From assembly GCA_036872755.1 (NCBI GenBank), contig JAVHNS010000012.1, forward strand, positions 1,302,001 to 1,366,000: a stretch of DNA of 64,000 bases, given 5' to 3'. The first letter of the stretch is position 1. The number at the start of each line of letters is the position of its first letter. The translations under genes were made by a program, and so were the position numbers. Below, piece by piece: positions 39,024 to 51,800 of this stretch. This DNA is from Orbilia blumenaviensis (Eukaryota > Ascomycota > Orbiliomycetes > Orbiliales > Orbiliaceae). A model generated the notes under the pieces. The model saw only the letters and a program-made list of their open reading frames with translations. It made no database searches and was not told where the DNA came from.

Positions 39024-42000
39024 CTTGGGTTTGAATATTTGTGGTACTATATGTGGAAAAAATATTTTTTTACGTAATGAGGACCGCAAATATTTGGTAT
39101 AGTAGGTAGAATTATATGAAAGGTTGTAAAGAGCTCAAAGAGTGTCGAACGATCTTGGGGATTTCTATAGAACGGGAAGAGGAGAAACTCGAGATCGTGG
39201 AGGGGAGAAACGATCGTATTTATGGACAGCAAGGCTTCAGCTTCTCCAACTGGGCTATTTGAAAGGAGTCCAGCCCGTGAATACGGGGAAGACACCGGTA
39301 TCAAAGCGGAGGACTCTCGGGCCGTACCTCGTATAGCCCATGCCCGCTCTGGGTGAGCCGGAGCCTTATGCGCCCACAATTAGAGACAGCATCTAATCTT
39401 CAAGGAGGGCTCTCTTGCACCGACGAACAACCCTCAGCCCTACGTTACTAAATGCATGGTTGGGGTCCATCCTGGGGCCTACCCTGCCCGGGCGCTCTTC
39501 ACGGCGACTTCAGACATCCTCTTTAGACAACTCGGTGAGCATTTCTAATTGCCTACCACACCAGAGTAATAATAGAGCTGCAACTATAGCATAAGCAAAA
39601 AAAGAATGGCTGCCAGACCTTCTTGCAAGATCCCTATTCTGATTTTGGACAGGTAAGGTGAGCATTGCATACCTGGTTCATGTCAATGATTTAAGCTTAA
39701 ACCGTCGTCAAAAAATTGTTTTCTCTTACGAGAGAACATTCGCTGCGCGCTGATGCTCCCCAAATAATTGCGGCTCCGCGGCTCCGTAACGTTACCTGTC
39801 AAAACCTGGAAACGACGCTTATCAGGCTGGTGCAGCATAGGATTACAAAGTTTCTTCGCGTACCTACGGGACAAGGTTTCCAAGTACTGATCACCAAAAG
39901 CTTGACCCGGATCAAGACCACTACCAAGCCAGGCCCAAGGGCTTGGGGGGAAGAAACGTTCATGCGACCTGGGCAATTCTTGGTGTTTTATTTAGAACTT
40001 CTCCGCACAAATTCTCTCAGCAGGATCTTCACCTCCCAATTTCTCAGCCGTAGGCAACTTAAAATATTTGAATACCAAGAACCTTGGCTGTATTGACTAT
40101 ACCTTAAAACGAATCATTGGGCTTCCTAAACGCTAGGGACTGCTTGTCCAGCCTGTTAAAAATGGGCGACGCTCTCCCATCCCCTCCTTTGAAGAGGATC
40201 AGTAGCCCGAGTTTTTTTGCTTAGCCTCACGTTAAAGCTGACCTGAATATTGTGCCCAGAAACTTGGCGGCATTAACTGCAGCATAATCTTACAGGGACT
40301 GTGTCAGCCGTACAAAACTGCCATCGACGAGCTCAGAAGTTCCCCTACAAGAATTGATTTGCACCATTGTAATCGTCCACGCCAGTAATTTCAGGTCCAG
40401 CTGCCCGGGCAGTGTCACAAATCTTCGTGTTACAGAAGATTATATGCACGTGAACTTTCATCATCGATTGGGTTTAGATCTTACTTAGGGTTTGCCGCAT
40501 CTGTTGCACAAAACTAGGAATAGTCTTGGCATAAGCCTTGATCTCTGCTGTATTTATATATGGACACTTGCATTTCGGGCCGCCATACTTCGGCTTTTAC
40601 ACAAAAGATATCTCGATTGTTACGAATATCATTTCCCTCAACAAAGGGCACCTAATTTGTTCTCCAAAGGTTGGATAGCCTTGAGATAGGCAGCGCTTTC
40701 CAGGTTCCCCTCAGAAGGTTTGGTGGTTAGGCGAGGCTGGGGTGTTCGATCCAATTGACCCAAGTACTCGAGTTTTTGGCCCCAGTCAAGAACGGGGTTT
40801 TTTCAGACATGCGGATTGTCCCGTACCCTCAGAACCTGGGGTATCTCGAAAGCATTCCGGTGCGCTTCCCAAAGCGTAAATATATAGGAAACAAGTTGAA
40901 CGTATCAGGGCGCAACGATATGGCTAATCAAAAACAATTCGGTTATTCTTGTCCCTAAAGGCTACGGTCTCTGCATACACATGCAGTCCGAAATATTTTT
41001 TAAAGAGAAAACTTCATCAAAAAATTACAAAGGACAGGTCGATGAGATCTAGGTAATGATATTCCCTATCCTAAGAAAATTGCTGGCGCGGCGAGTCTAG
41101 GCTCTGCATGCAGCCCGATACTTTCGTACACAATACCCAGATCTTCAACGTTGAATTTAGCTCCCAATGGAATAAAAGGTTTAGGCGCCAGCTCAGTGCC
41201 GTCTGTTAGTATTACTTTATTGAAAGAGTTCTATTGTCCGAGCTCTGAACCGTCGTCGTAATCCGAAAAGAACGGACCCGCGAGTCATTGCCGTTCATTC
41301 GGCGTAATAGAATGACATTGGATTGCAAGTCTCAGGTTGACGTTTCATTTAATTCCGGTGGTGCAGAACCGAATCCTAACAACTAACTAGGGAACCCATA
41401 TACCTGAGGTTGGATATCGATCCAGGGCGGCTTATCGCGATATCCATATATCCGAAACATGGCGCTCCGAGCGGTGCAATGGTATCGCCAAATGTTGCCC
41501 AGCAGAGTTGTTTTCGAAGCCCTGGTGCGGCCAATAAGTTTTAAAAAGCTCAACGGCTTTCTGGACCCCTGCCAAGTTTCTCCCACGAACGGGGTCAAGG
41601 ATGCTCGGTTCTCGTAGGCCTCAACATCGTCTATATGGATATTTCATGCGCAATATATTCGGCGGAACATTCGAACACCAAGTTTGCCAATGGAAAAAAA
41701 AAAAAAAAAGACAAAAGAACAACAAGAAGGAAAACAACTCTCGAGATCTCCATGATTCCGGTATTAGATACAACAACTTTATGAACTGAGATTTAATTTG
41801 GTAATACATTGACAAATGCCTCAACCAAAATCAGATAACATACTTAATCTATACGTGCTTACATAGTCGACACCACGCATAATTTAGGTACTGCAATTCT
41901 AGGTGGCAATATTTAGTCGCGAAAATCGTATGATATAATGCTTGGGCCGTAATTGTCGTAGGAAGCCATCGATCCTTTTACGCAAGCATGCAGCAGCCGT

Positions 42001-42166
42001 GCGGGAGGGGTATCATTTTAATGTTAGCCTCGGCTAGTAGAATAGGACCACCGGGTGCTGGTCGCAGATCTGGTAGTATCGATGGCAGCTGGCTACACTT
42101 AGGATAGCTAGCTGTGCGGTCTTCTATTATCTTCAATATAGTGGTTTTACTTCTTTGGCCTCTAAA
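39024..42166. other. Intergenic, no gene seen
   Basis: About 3.1 kb upstream of the carbonic anhydrase. Its right end is the 3' flank of the secreted Cys-rich gene. A run of A near 41695-41709 is the only simple sequence. No coding frame is supported. Confidence 0.45.
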
Positions 42167-43393
42167 CTAACTAACTCCGACTCCTGACCCGGCACCAGCA
42201 TCACCGAACCCCCCAGAGCCGCCGAACCCCCCCGCGCCACCAGAGCCACCAGGTCTATGATCCCACCATTTCCAAAAGTTGGCCAAATGTGCCGTGTCTG
42301 GAGGCTTACCAAGTCCCCAGATGTCTTCAAATTCTGGATTGTACATGTTACCGTACGGCAGCAGTGCGTTCTCGAGCGAAACTGCTTGGGTAGTTATTTT
42401 CATGCGCCCATAGCTCCATTGGAAATGTGGGTTATCGTCTTTGATGAACTGGGGTATTTGATCGTATGCTTGTTGATAATCATTCTGATTATAGAAGTTT
42501 TCGCCGAGTGGGGGTGGGTGATGTGAATCAAGGATGGCAGTGCAATAACATCCTATGCGCATATATGCGTGGTGCCGACATGTAAGCATTTAGCACGACC
42601 TCAGATATTTCACGTCTACGCCAGACTATAAGTAACAACTTTTTATACACATCGACATACCGTAGATGGCCGCACATACATCGGCGTGGTGCTGGGAACG
42701 ACACCCATGTCGGTTACCTCGGATAATAGCCATGAATTCGGAGTGACAGCGGCAGCTCTGACACCTACTTTGCATTCCATTGAGCATCCTGAGTGCCCTT
42801 ATGCGCTTGAGCTCTTCCTGTCCTGGGTCTTCCGATGAGGGTGGCTTTGCGTTGCCGACAGGAGGCGGCTCTAATCGCTCCATGAACCTGTTTATATCTT
42901 CTATCGTGACTCCCGGTGTGGTGATCGGCACATATTCGCCACGAGTGTTTCCCGGATCTTCGAAAATCTTGAAGATACGATCTACTACGCCCCGCGGATC
43001 GGTGCACCGCACAATCATTATATTTTCTCGATAGAAAAAGAATTTTGATAGCCCCCTCCCTTCACGGTCCTTTTCGTCTACCAGTGCATAGTCCTACCTA
43101 GTGAGATTGCCCTCTCGAAGCTCTACAGCTTGGTCCGGAATTTTGAGGGTAACATCATCTACATGTATTTTTTCCAGCAGCGAAGTAGAGTTTGGCGATG
43201 GGGAACCTGTGCTGATGACTAGGCGGTCAGTAGTCACTGAACTACCTATTGAGGTGAAGCTTGGTTTGCTCGTAGTTCCTTTAAATGAAGGGCTTGGAGT
43301 ATCGAAGCTTAGAGGTATAGGAGCTACCAGGCTGCAGAAGATTGGTATAAGGGTTATGCAACTGGCCTTTTTGAAGCTAGTATTCTTTAGCAT
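42167..43393 (-). CDS. Secreted Cys-rich protein, intact paralogue
   Basis: A secreted protein of about 358 residues. Proposed exons are 43393-43098, 43055-42661 and 42552-42167. Intron 2 (108 nt, GTATGT donor, GCATAG acceptor, phase 1) is well supported. Intron 1 (42 nt, GTAGGA donor, GGGAG acceptor) is a best guess that keeps the frame. The N-terminus is a signal peptide followed by a Ser/Thr/Pro-rich stretch. The middle has C-x2-C-x-C (42763-42746), then C-x8-C-x5-C-x-C, the last pair being reached across intron 2. This matches the broken gene at 1627-2745 in pattern, intron position and phase. The C-terminus has an aromatic WKWWDHR segment and a Gly/Ala-rich tail. The family is unnamed to me and seems restricted to fungi. 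Extracellular function is likely, but its nature is unknown. No enzyme motif is visible. Confidence 0.75.
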
Positions 43394-43592
43394 CGTAGTA
43401 GATCATATCCCAAGGAACAAAAATATAAACAACTATGGCATGTGCATAGTAGCTACAGATAGAACAGTTTAATAGTAGTTTCACAAGAGGGATTAGGTCT
43501 TGTACAGCTTCTATGTATCGGCAAGAGGTGTGTTAATGAGTTCTCGCAACTCAACCTGCTATATATTTCAGGAACGGACGGAAGGGTGTAGA

Positions 43593-43599
43593 ATTTATA
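43593..43599 (-). promoter_or_regulatory. TATA-like box of the 43393 gene
   Basis: TATAAAT on the minus strand, about 200 bp upstream of the ATG at 43393. It lies between the gene and the adjoining minisatellite. Confidence 0.4.
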
Positions 43600-43639
43600 A
43601 ACACTGGGACAGCTCCGCCATACTTAAACCCAACTGAGC

Positions 43640-44175
43640 ACAACCAGGCTGTATTGAGCTAGTTTGCAAATCAGTTAATAGCCAGCTTGTGAACTAGTTT
43701 GCGAACCAACTTATAAGCCAGCCTGCAAACCAGCCTGCAAACCAGCTAGTAACCAGCTTGTGAACCAACTTGTGAACTAGCTAATAGCCAGCCTGTGAAC
43801 CAACCTGCAAACTAGCTTATAAATCAGTTTGTGAACCAGCCTGCAAACCAGCCTGCGAACCAGCCTGCGAACCAGCCTGCGAACCAGCCTACGAACCAGC
43901 TAGTAGCCAGTCTGTGAACCAGCTTGTGAATCAGTTAGTAGTCAGCCTGTGAATCAACCTGTGAACCAGTTTATGAACCAGCTAATAGCCAGCCTGTAAA
44001 CCAACCTGCAAACCAGCTTGTAAACCAGCTAATAGCCAGCCTGTGAATTAATCTGCGAACCAGCCTGCAAACCAGCCTGCAAACCAGCCTGCGAACTAGC
44101 CTACAAACCAGCTTATGAACCAATTTGCAAACCAGCCTACAAACCAACCTATAAACCAGCCTACAAACCAGCTTA
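43640..44175. repeat. 12-bp minisatellite, about 44 units
   Basis: A tandem array with consensus GAACCAGCCTGC, mostly 12 bp per unit with occasional 11-bp units. Units differ mainly by C/T and G/A transitions (for example CCAG to CTAG, and CCTGCA to CTTGTA). Stops and unit-length changes interrupt every frame, so it is not coding over its length. It begins about 40 bp beyond the TATA-like box of the secreted Cys-rich gene. Confidence 0.93.
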
Positions 44176-45326
44176 CTCCTGATAAGCTGGGTGGGTGGAT
44201 ATAATTGTGAAAAATTAACACACTTATGCCTCGCTTAAATTGCAATTTTGAAAATTTGTACATTTATGCCTCACTTAACTTGTAATATATATATATTTTT
44301 TTGCAAAGTTGTAATATATTTTGTACGGTTTTGTATTATATATCCTTTTGACACATTTGGGCCACCATACTTTTGTATGTCTGTATGTTGGCTGTTGGCC
44401 GTGACTTCATATACTACGAGACTGGGCTTTATCTAAGCATATCTACCGCTAATGTTAAAGGTGAGGTTGTTGTGCGTGTGTTGGAGTTGTGGCATTGTGC
44501 ACAGCTTATGGATGCGCAAGCTCGGCGCTAGGTAGGCTGCATGCATGGCACGACCTCTGATCCATAATTGTAGTCCTGCCTCAATTGATCAAAGGAATAT
44601 TCAAAATTTAGATTAAATACGTAATAACACTATGAATGAGCCTACTGTTATACAGCTACCTAGGGTGCTGGGGCACGGATCTAGACGTGAGACTAACTCA
44701 TATTGTCTATACACCGAATGATTAACTGTTAAGCCTCTGGCCCGGTATTCCACACCGTGCCGCGAAGCCCGGGATTACGGGTCTCTATATATCTATCTAA
44801 ACTGTTCCTCGGGGTCGAAGCGTCTGTTCACTGTGCTACAGAGCGGCTATACTTGACAATTGATGGGACGCTCAGGAGGAAAGTGAAAGCCCCATTTCGT
44901 CCGATTGGCCGTTTAACTTTTAAAATGAAGGTTTCTCAAGAGTGGAGACGGCTTCTTGAAACGGGAGAGGTCTGCGAACATTGCTTGCATATCCGGGATT
45001 CCTTGCACCCGAGCGTCCATTCGGGCGGTCGGGGTGCCGTACTTGAAACCAGAGATGGTTTCAACCGAAACGGCGCGGGTATTTGAGGGCTACGATACAC
45101 GCCAAGCGCCTTGGTATTCTCCATTTTCCAACGTTTGCAACATTTGGGGATGTATTCGAGATCCAGCGTAATTAAGGTACAGACAAAAGATCAAAACATC
45201 TTGAGCACCCAAAGATGCCCCACATCCTAGGAGCTTGCCCCTAATAAAACCTTTGGATATTGGGATTCATGGATGATTAAGCTCAACTAAGCATTTTCCC
45301 GTTCGATAAACCAAAAACTTCCCTTA
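44176..45326. other. Intergenic, no gene seen
   Basis: AT-rich sequence next to the minisatellite, then mixed sequence up to the stop of the DUF6604-type gene. Short frames at 44757-45171 overlap on both strands and match nothing. Confidence 0.45.
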
Positions 45327-47893
45327 TCATATTCGTCCATCCAATTGTCCATATTGATACAGCGCCAGAGTCTTCGGATCCACAATATCCTCAATCGCCG
45401 TCCAATAAACATCTTTCTCCTCCTTTTCCTTCGCCTCCAGACTTTCACTCAACTTCCCGTACATCTTGCTAAAGACCCTCAATTCTTTACATGCAACCTC
45501 TCCTTTCCCTCCTTTACCTGACACATACTCTCGCATCTGATCGCCAGACCTCCGGAGCATTACGCTCCCGACTTCAATTTCGGTGTTCTTGCCAAACATC
45601 TCGCGATGCGCCTTAGCTGACATTGCCGCGGCGTGCATAATGTAAAAGACTATGAGCGGGACTTCCTTATCTTTGAGGTAATCTGGGCCGTTGTACTGAA
45701 CTAATTTCTGGTGAAGATGGGCTGTAGCTTTATCATAAAACTCAAGGCATCGCTCATGGAGGCCGATGTAATTGAATAAAAGCCTGGGCTCCTCCGTAGC
45801 CAGGTTGCGGCGCAGAGTAGTCAAAAGTTGGAGTGGCGTCAGCGTCTTGGTGGATTTCCACTTTCTTTTCAAGATATTAAAGGCGTTGACATTGGAAGAC
45901 GTTGCTTCAGGCTCTGACTCCAGGTACTCCAACACCTTTTCAACGATCGCAACTGAAAATGAGGCCTTTTGGTCTTCCATGAGTGCGACGTGGAAAGCGG
46001 TACCGAGAACAGTGGTGGGAGCTATGGCACGAGGCGTACCAACGGCTTGACGTAGCTTTGAATTCCCAGGTTTAGTTCCATTTAAGAGACTCGAAACGAA
46101 TGTGGCGGGCATTCCCCAAAATAGTAGGAACTTCTTGAAGCTGTCTTCAATTCCGTCGGGCTTTCCGCCGATGAAGATGCTTTTCTCATCGTGGAATTGG
46201 AGGAACAAATCGAGATCTTTCCATTCCAACGTAGCGACTTCCTTTGAGTGCTCTAACAGGTTGTAGAGGTGGAGCAAGGGAAAGACTGACTTCCAGGTAT
46301 TGATAGCTGTGAGTCCCAGATCTTGCACATTTAAGTTCATATCGTACATTGTCAACCCGGCCAGGACTGGATTTTCTTTCAGAAGATGGAACTCGATATG
46401 TTTGAACCCTGGTGCAGTCTCACTTTTCAGCGGAAGCCAAAAGTCCTTCAATAAATGGCTCTCATTGAAATCTAAAATCCCCTGTACCGCCTGAGTCGTT
46501 GTCTTTGGCCACGACGAACACGGGCATTTTTTTATGATGCCCAATAAGCTGGTAAGATTTTTCTTTGCTCTGAGGGACGTCATGCGAAGGTCGTTGAACG
46601 GGGCAGATTTCTTTGCGCCAAGGGCGTTTCCAACATCGAGGAGGACCTGTAAACAAAATGCGTGTTCTAATTTGACTTTTTTCGTCACCATCATGCCCAT
46701 CATGGTTTCGGTAATTTCGTCTTTCAGCCAGTCAAATTTCTTAACCCTCGCAAAGAACACGAATTCTCCCAGAATATCCAGAGCAGCTTCTCGGTCGTTG
46801 TCAAATTTCTCTTCGTTGGAACGTTGACTATATGGTTTTGAAGAATCGACAGGGCCGAAGTGTCCCTTTCGGTAGAATGGGGAGCATTTTGGCTGGATAA
46901 CTGGGATGAACGATTCAAGGAAAAGGGTTGCCATAGCTAATGTCCAGTCCGCTGATTCTAAGGTTTCTAGGTTGAAAGGATCACCTGGCCTTCTTCGGCC
47001 CAGGTTCGGAAAAATCCCATCCAGAAGACACTTCAGCTTATAAAGAGTAGTTGGGATGCTCTGGGAATCTGGGAATTGCGATCGGTCGAGCTTGGAAAAC
47101 ACATCTTCGATTAGCTCCTTTCCGAGCAAAACGGCGGAGTTCGTGGTAACGGCAGCAGTCATAGCATCTATCATCCCATCTCGGTATTCTGTCCAGGTCT
47201 CCTTGATGAAGTCACGCAGGCTGTTCAAATCGGAAAGGAGACAAAACGCCATAAAGAAGGTTTCTGATAACTCTAGATCGTACTCGTCCTCGATTTCGAA
47301 GTTCCGCGAGTGTACCGTTTGAGATTTGCCGTCCTTCGGCCAAGTTAGCAATCAATCCTGTGTTAGACAAGTAAACCCGATAAGAATTAAGGACATACCT
47401 TTTGATCTGCTTCCGCGTCTGGTTTATTATCAAGAACAAGGCTCTCCAGTAATTCTGGAATTTGATCCTCGATGTCATCGTTTCTTGGAGTCTGTTTCTC
47501 CGCTACGCTGACCCTAGGACCCGACGAACTCAGGCGCTCCAGAGCATTTTCCAAGATACTGATAAAATGCAAATGCCCTGCATCCGCTTTTTCGTCCAAC
47601 TTCCCAGTCTGGAAAGCAATCGTAAATTTTTTACGGATGGCAATGGCACGTTCGAGAACGAACTTGATGGCTTTTGGGAGCTTGATGTCGTGCGTTACGA
47701 TGGCGTTCACAAGTGTAGCATATGCTTTCAATGGAATCTTGGTGATTTTCCCAGGCCTCGTCGGTTTGGTCTCTTTGAAGAGTTGTTCGACTTTGATGCC
47801 GCATGAAGTGGCCGTTTCTATCAGCCATTCGGTGAATCGGTTGGTGTCAGCTTTGTAGCGGTGGTAGCTGTTCCTTAGGAATGGCGGCAACAT
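45327..47893 (-). CDS. DUF6604-type fungal protein
   Basis: A protein of 833 residues. Exons are 47893-47399 and 47333-45327, with a 65-nt phase-0 intron (GTATGT donor, branch site GCTAAC, acceptor CCGAAG). An earlier AG at the CACAG in the intron was rejected because it leads to an immediate stop. The N-terminus, with YHRYKADTNRFTEWL at residues 10-24, has the Y-x2-Y-K-x-D-T-x2-F-x2-W-L signature that I associate with the DUF6604 domain of Pezizomycotina. The rest is largely helical and charged, with no membrane segment, signal peptide or enzyme motif. The start at 47893 puts the signature at the extreme N-terminus, as usual for the family; the in-frame ATG 28 codons upstream is less likely. 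The family has no established biochemical role. The protein is probably intracellular. Confidence 0.85.
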
Positions 47894-48843
47894 AGCTAAC
47901 GGTGAGGTATATCTATATCTCCGGGGCGGTATTATGATTGAGAGGATTGTAAGGAGGGAAAAGAAAACCGATAGCAAATAACTACGAGACTAGACAATCG
48001 GTAGGTTGATGTTGTTCTTAAAGTTTTTTGAGCCCGGAACTACCTGCTACACGCGTCTGCACTAACACCTCGCGTTTGGTGTCGACGTCGACAAGGTTTA
48101 GAGCGCCTAACAGAATGAGATGCAACACAAACCGCCGAACAAAAATACAACACTATATCTCCTAGGCCTCGATAATTTTACCTGCAGCGCTTGGATTTGA
48201 GGCAGAGTCATAGTTAATGGGGTGGCTAGGTGGTTATATAAATTTTTATATTGTCAAAGTGATGTCGACTTAAAAAGAATACTATGTATAAGTAACCTTT
48301 TTGACCTGTTTGGTATATTATACACCATGCATGTATTGATGCTTTTCCAAGTAAATATCCGTGGACATGCATTATAGCCTGATACAAGTAGCCTCGAGTC
48401 TGGGCGCTAAGGGCGAAGTGAAACAAAATTCCAGTCCTAAACGATGAAGCCTGACGAAATCGCCTCTACATGCTGGTGGGGCCTTTTTTTTTAATTTTTT
48501 TTTTTTTTAATTTTTTCTTTTAGTTTTTATACTTTTCGGTTCCTTGGTCAACATGATCAAGGCATTCAGTAGTCCTTGAGATGGAAAAAAAAAAAAAAAG
48601 AAAAGAGAAAAAGCTAGTCCGCCCAAGCCCGATACGCCAATGTGTGAAAACCACCAACTCTCGCGAAAGTCATTTATAGTAGGTATTGACGTCCCGAACT
48701 CCCATCATAAAGGGCACAGTCATACAACGCTATTAGTACACATGACTAAAAGTAATAGTGAAAAGAAAAAACCAATCAAAAAATAAACAAAGGAAAAAGG
48801 AAGAAGAAAGAAGGAAGGCGGTCGCGATACAACAAAAGCCTGA
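47894..48843. other. Intergenic with T- and A-tracts
   Basis: Upstream of the DUF6604-type gene and downstream of the large surface-protein gene. It contains T-rich runs at about 48484-48530 and a run of 15 A at 48585-48599. No gene is seen. Confidence 0.55.
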
Positions 48844-51800
48844 TTAGAAAGGTCCTTTCCCACCTCCTATAATGTCCTGGTAAACCTTCATATCCTCGCA
48901 GATTCCATTCCGGAGGTAACAGGCGACTAGGACTCCAATAAGGATAGGGACCAAAACGATAATGCTAACGCCTACCATACGCTCATATCCTCTGTACTTC
49001 TTGTCGGCAAGGAGTCTTGTCTTGATGTCCTCAGGGACTCCGCGGAACCAGATATGGCGAATCAAGAGCTCCATGGCGACAATGGTGAATGTCAAGGGGA
49101 AAATAACCATAAAAACTAAAAGGACTGCCCAAGTCGATTCAGAACAAACGATGGAGGTAGCCGTGTTGAGTCGGACATTAAGGTTCCCAATCGTTGCCGA
49201 TGTCTGGGGTGGAATCGGTAGAGGGTCTCCGTACCCGCCCCTTGGGTCTGTGTTAATTGGCTGTATAAGCTGTCTGGCTCCAATGTAGGCCATTTCATCC
49301 GATGTAATTTGTAGATATTTTGAGTTTTTGTAGAGCTGCTGCGTGGGCGTTATGGTGGCGGCGCATAGGGTGGGGGTCTCTTGTCTAACACTCCAGACAG
49401 ACTGAGTAATGGTACCAACTTGGATGCCGGGGCCTGGAGAGCTGGTTTTCTTGACCTTAGGTAGAACTGAGGTGTGCCAAATCAAGGTCTTTTGAGAGGC
49501 TTTCGCGGGCGCTGTTCTTCGAATAGTTCTGGAGCCAGGATCAGTCTGCCATGTTTTGGGAATACTGAAGGTAGTTCCGGAGGCTGTCCAATCTCGCTGG
49601 CTTCGAGCGATAGCCGTGTTTATTTCGATTGAATAACTATCCCATATTTGTGCATTCCCCTTGACTTGAGAATATTTGGGGGCGACAGACCTGGGATTAT
49701 GTTGACGCAGGATAGGGGCCGTAGTTATCAAAGATTTGGAAGAGAGTGTCCCGGAGACTCCTGTTGCCGGGGACTTATAACGCTCGTTGCTATGTTGACT
49801 CGGCATTGAACTCTGAGGGGTAGGTGGCGGAGTGCGGGGAATCTCAGAGATCTCAGGGAGCAAAGGACTGACACGCGTATGGCTATCATGGTCCTGACTA
49901 GTTATAGGAATACCTGTAGGCGGTGGTCCAAATGAGACTACGTTCGAGGCGTAAAAGGCTGAAAGCGCGCTACGCTTTTCTTCGGCATGCCTTGATGTGG
50001 GGCTGGCCGTGGAAATTGGTCCGAAATAGAGATCCCTCGAGAAGTCCGTAGCCAGCGAAAGACCTATGCCCCTGTGGCTATCCTGAGTCGACGGGGATAC
50101 CCCATTGGGGGCTAACCCGACATACAAAGCTCGCAAGAGGGGTTTGGGGGATACAAAGTTTGCTCGTCTGTAGCCACCACGGTTCGACAGAGGCTTTTCG
50201 ACAGTGGCTGGGCCGGAAAGAACTGTTTTGGAAATAAACGCCAGTTGCGTGATGCGTGCACCTTTATGACTGGACCTTGGCTTTGAATAAAAGCTCTCCG
50301 GAACCATAAGAGCCAAAGAATCTGCGCGTATATGACGGCCTTGGTTAGGCGTGAGACTCTTCGTCAAACAGGATCCGAGCGGAGGAAAGTTAGAAACTTC
50401 GCGGGGTGATTTGTTTGAGTTTGGCGATATAGAGCTAGCTGTGATGGTTGTGCCAGTGACTATTGCCGTGGCTATTGTTGGTGTCGAAACTGTCTTGGCC
50501 GGTTGTGGTATACTTGTCGCAGTAAAGCTTTCTGAAGAAGATATTTGGGTCACCTGGTGGGAAGTCGGCAATTTGTGCCCACTAGCTGTATTCATTGGCC
50601 TGGAGCTCCGAGATGATACCGGAGTTGGATGCACAGTGATCTCTATTTCGACTGTTTTCCGCATTCTGAGGACGTAGAAGCCTTCCGAAGGGGATAGTTT
50701 AATCTTCACGAACCCTTCTTCGACTGCTGGTTTCTCTGTAGGCTTCGAAGCAAGCGACGGGAACAAAATAGAGGTAGGCTTGCGGACCACAGGATTCACT
50801 CTGGTGGGGGAGGCAGTAGCAGTGCTTGGTGGTCCCAAACAAAGTTTCGACGGCACCAAAGGTTTAGGGCACGCAAATAGAGGAATAGAAGTCGACAGGT
50901 CGCGTAAAGCCGGGAGTGCAGTGGGGGAGGTACTAATGGAAACCGAGTACAATTCTGTGACCAGGTTTGAGGTTGGGGATGAGGATAACCTTAGACTCAG
51001 CTTGAGGCCTGTCGTGAACGCGACTGTAGGAGTGCCAAAGTGACGACGTGGTGTTGGCTTTGGTGGTGTTACTCTTGGGATACTTGTCCGTGGAGTACTT
51101 GATGAAAACAGTTCATTGATGCGAGCTGAAATATTTGGGGAGGATGGAAATTCTGTCGCTTTGGTATCTGGATTATACGTTGCTGTCGATTTTTTTGAGT
51201 CAGAAAACCGGATGGTCGATGGTAGGAGATGGGAGTCTGTTCCAATTGATTGAGGTCTGCGGGAGGAGATACTAATATCGAGGGTGGTTGTGGGAATAGA
51301 AGGGTCAAGCAGCTGAGACGAAGTTGGCTGTTCACGAGCATAAGGAGGACCATGGAGATGTGATTTACAGCAACCGGGAGCGACGGCAGTGTCTCGCTTC
51401 GCAAACTTTGCAGGCGAGGTAGCCTGATGGGACCTTAGGATGCTCTCGATATTGAGCGCCAGTAAATCCTAGTTTTGTAGGTTATCAGTTAAACGTTACT
51501 GCAACTTTAAAGCTTTGAACATATTGTTACTTACTTTCTCGGTGAAGATTCCAGGGTGATATGTTTTAGTAACTGGCATCACCGTAGTGACTGGTGCTGG
51601 TTTTGCGGGTTCCAAGATAACTTTAGTGATTGTGGAAATGACCAAAGTGACTAGAGATGGCGTTCCCTTGGGGCTTTCCTCGTAGACAGTGGTAAGTTGA
51701 GGCATCGGCTCTTCCATGAAGGTATCCTGAATGCCACGCTTGGCGATAGTGCTTTCGTCGGAATATTCTTTTTCGAGGGCTGTTATTGGGGTTGGTGGTC

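Noticed and set aside
42765..43007. Arg-rich 80-codon ORF on the minus strand
   Set aside because: It is a shadow in another frame of exon 2 of the secreted Cys-rich gene.
43640..44175. Possible CRISPR-like array
   Set aside because: Units are 12 bp and directly adjacent with no unique spacers. It is a minisatellite in a eukaryotic genome.
43990..44175. Open frame through the repeat array on the minus strand (four-residue repeat)
   Set aside because: It is open for only part of the array. An 11-bp unit shifts the frame and stops follow, and there is no start or flanking coding sequence.
47334..47398. Earlier 3' splice site (CACAG) in the DUF6604-type gene intron
   Set aside because: It would bring an in-frame stop two codons later and sits too close to its CTAAC. 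The AG after GCTAACTTGGCCGAAG keeps the frame.
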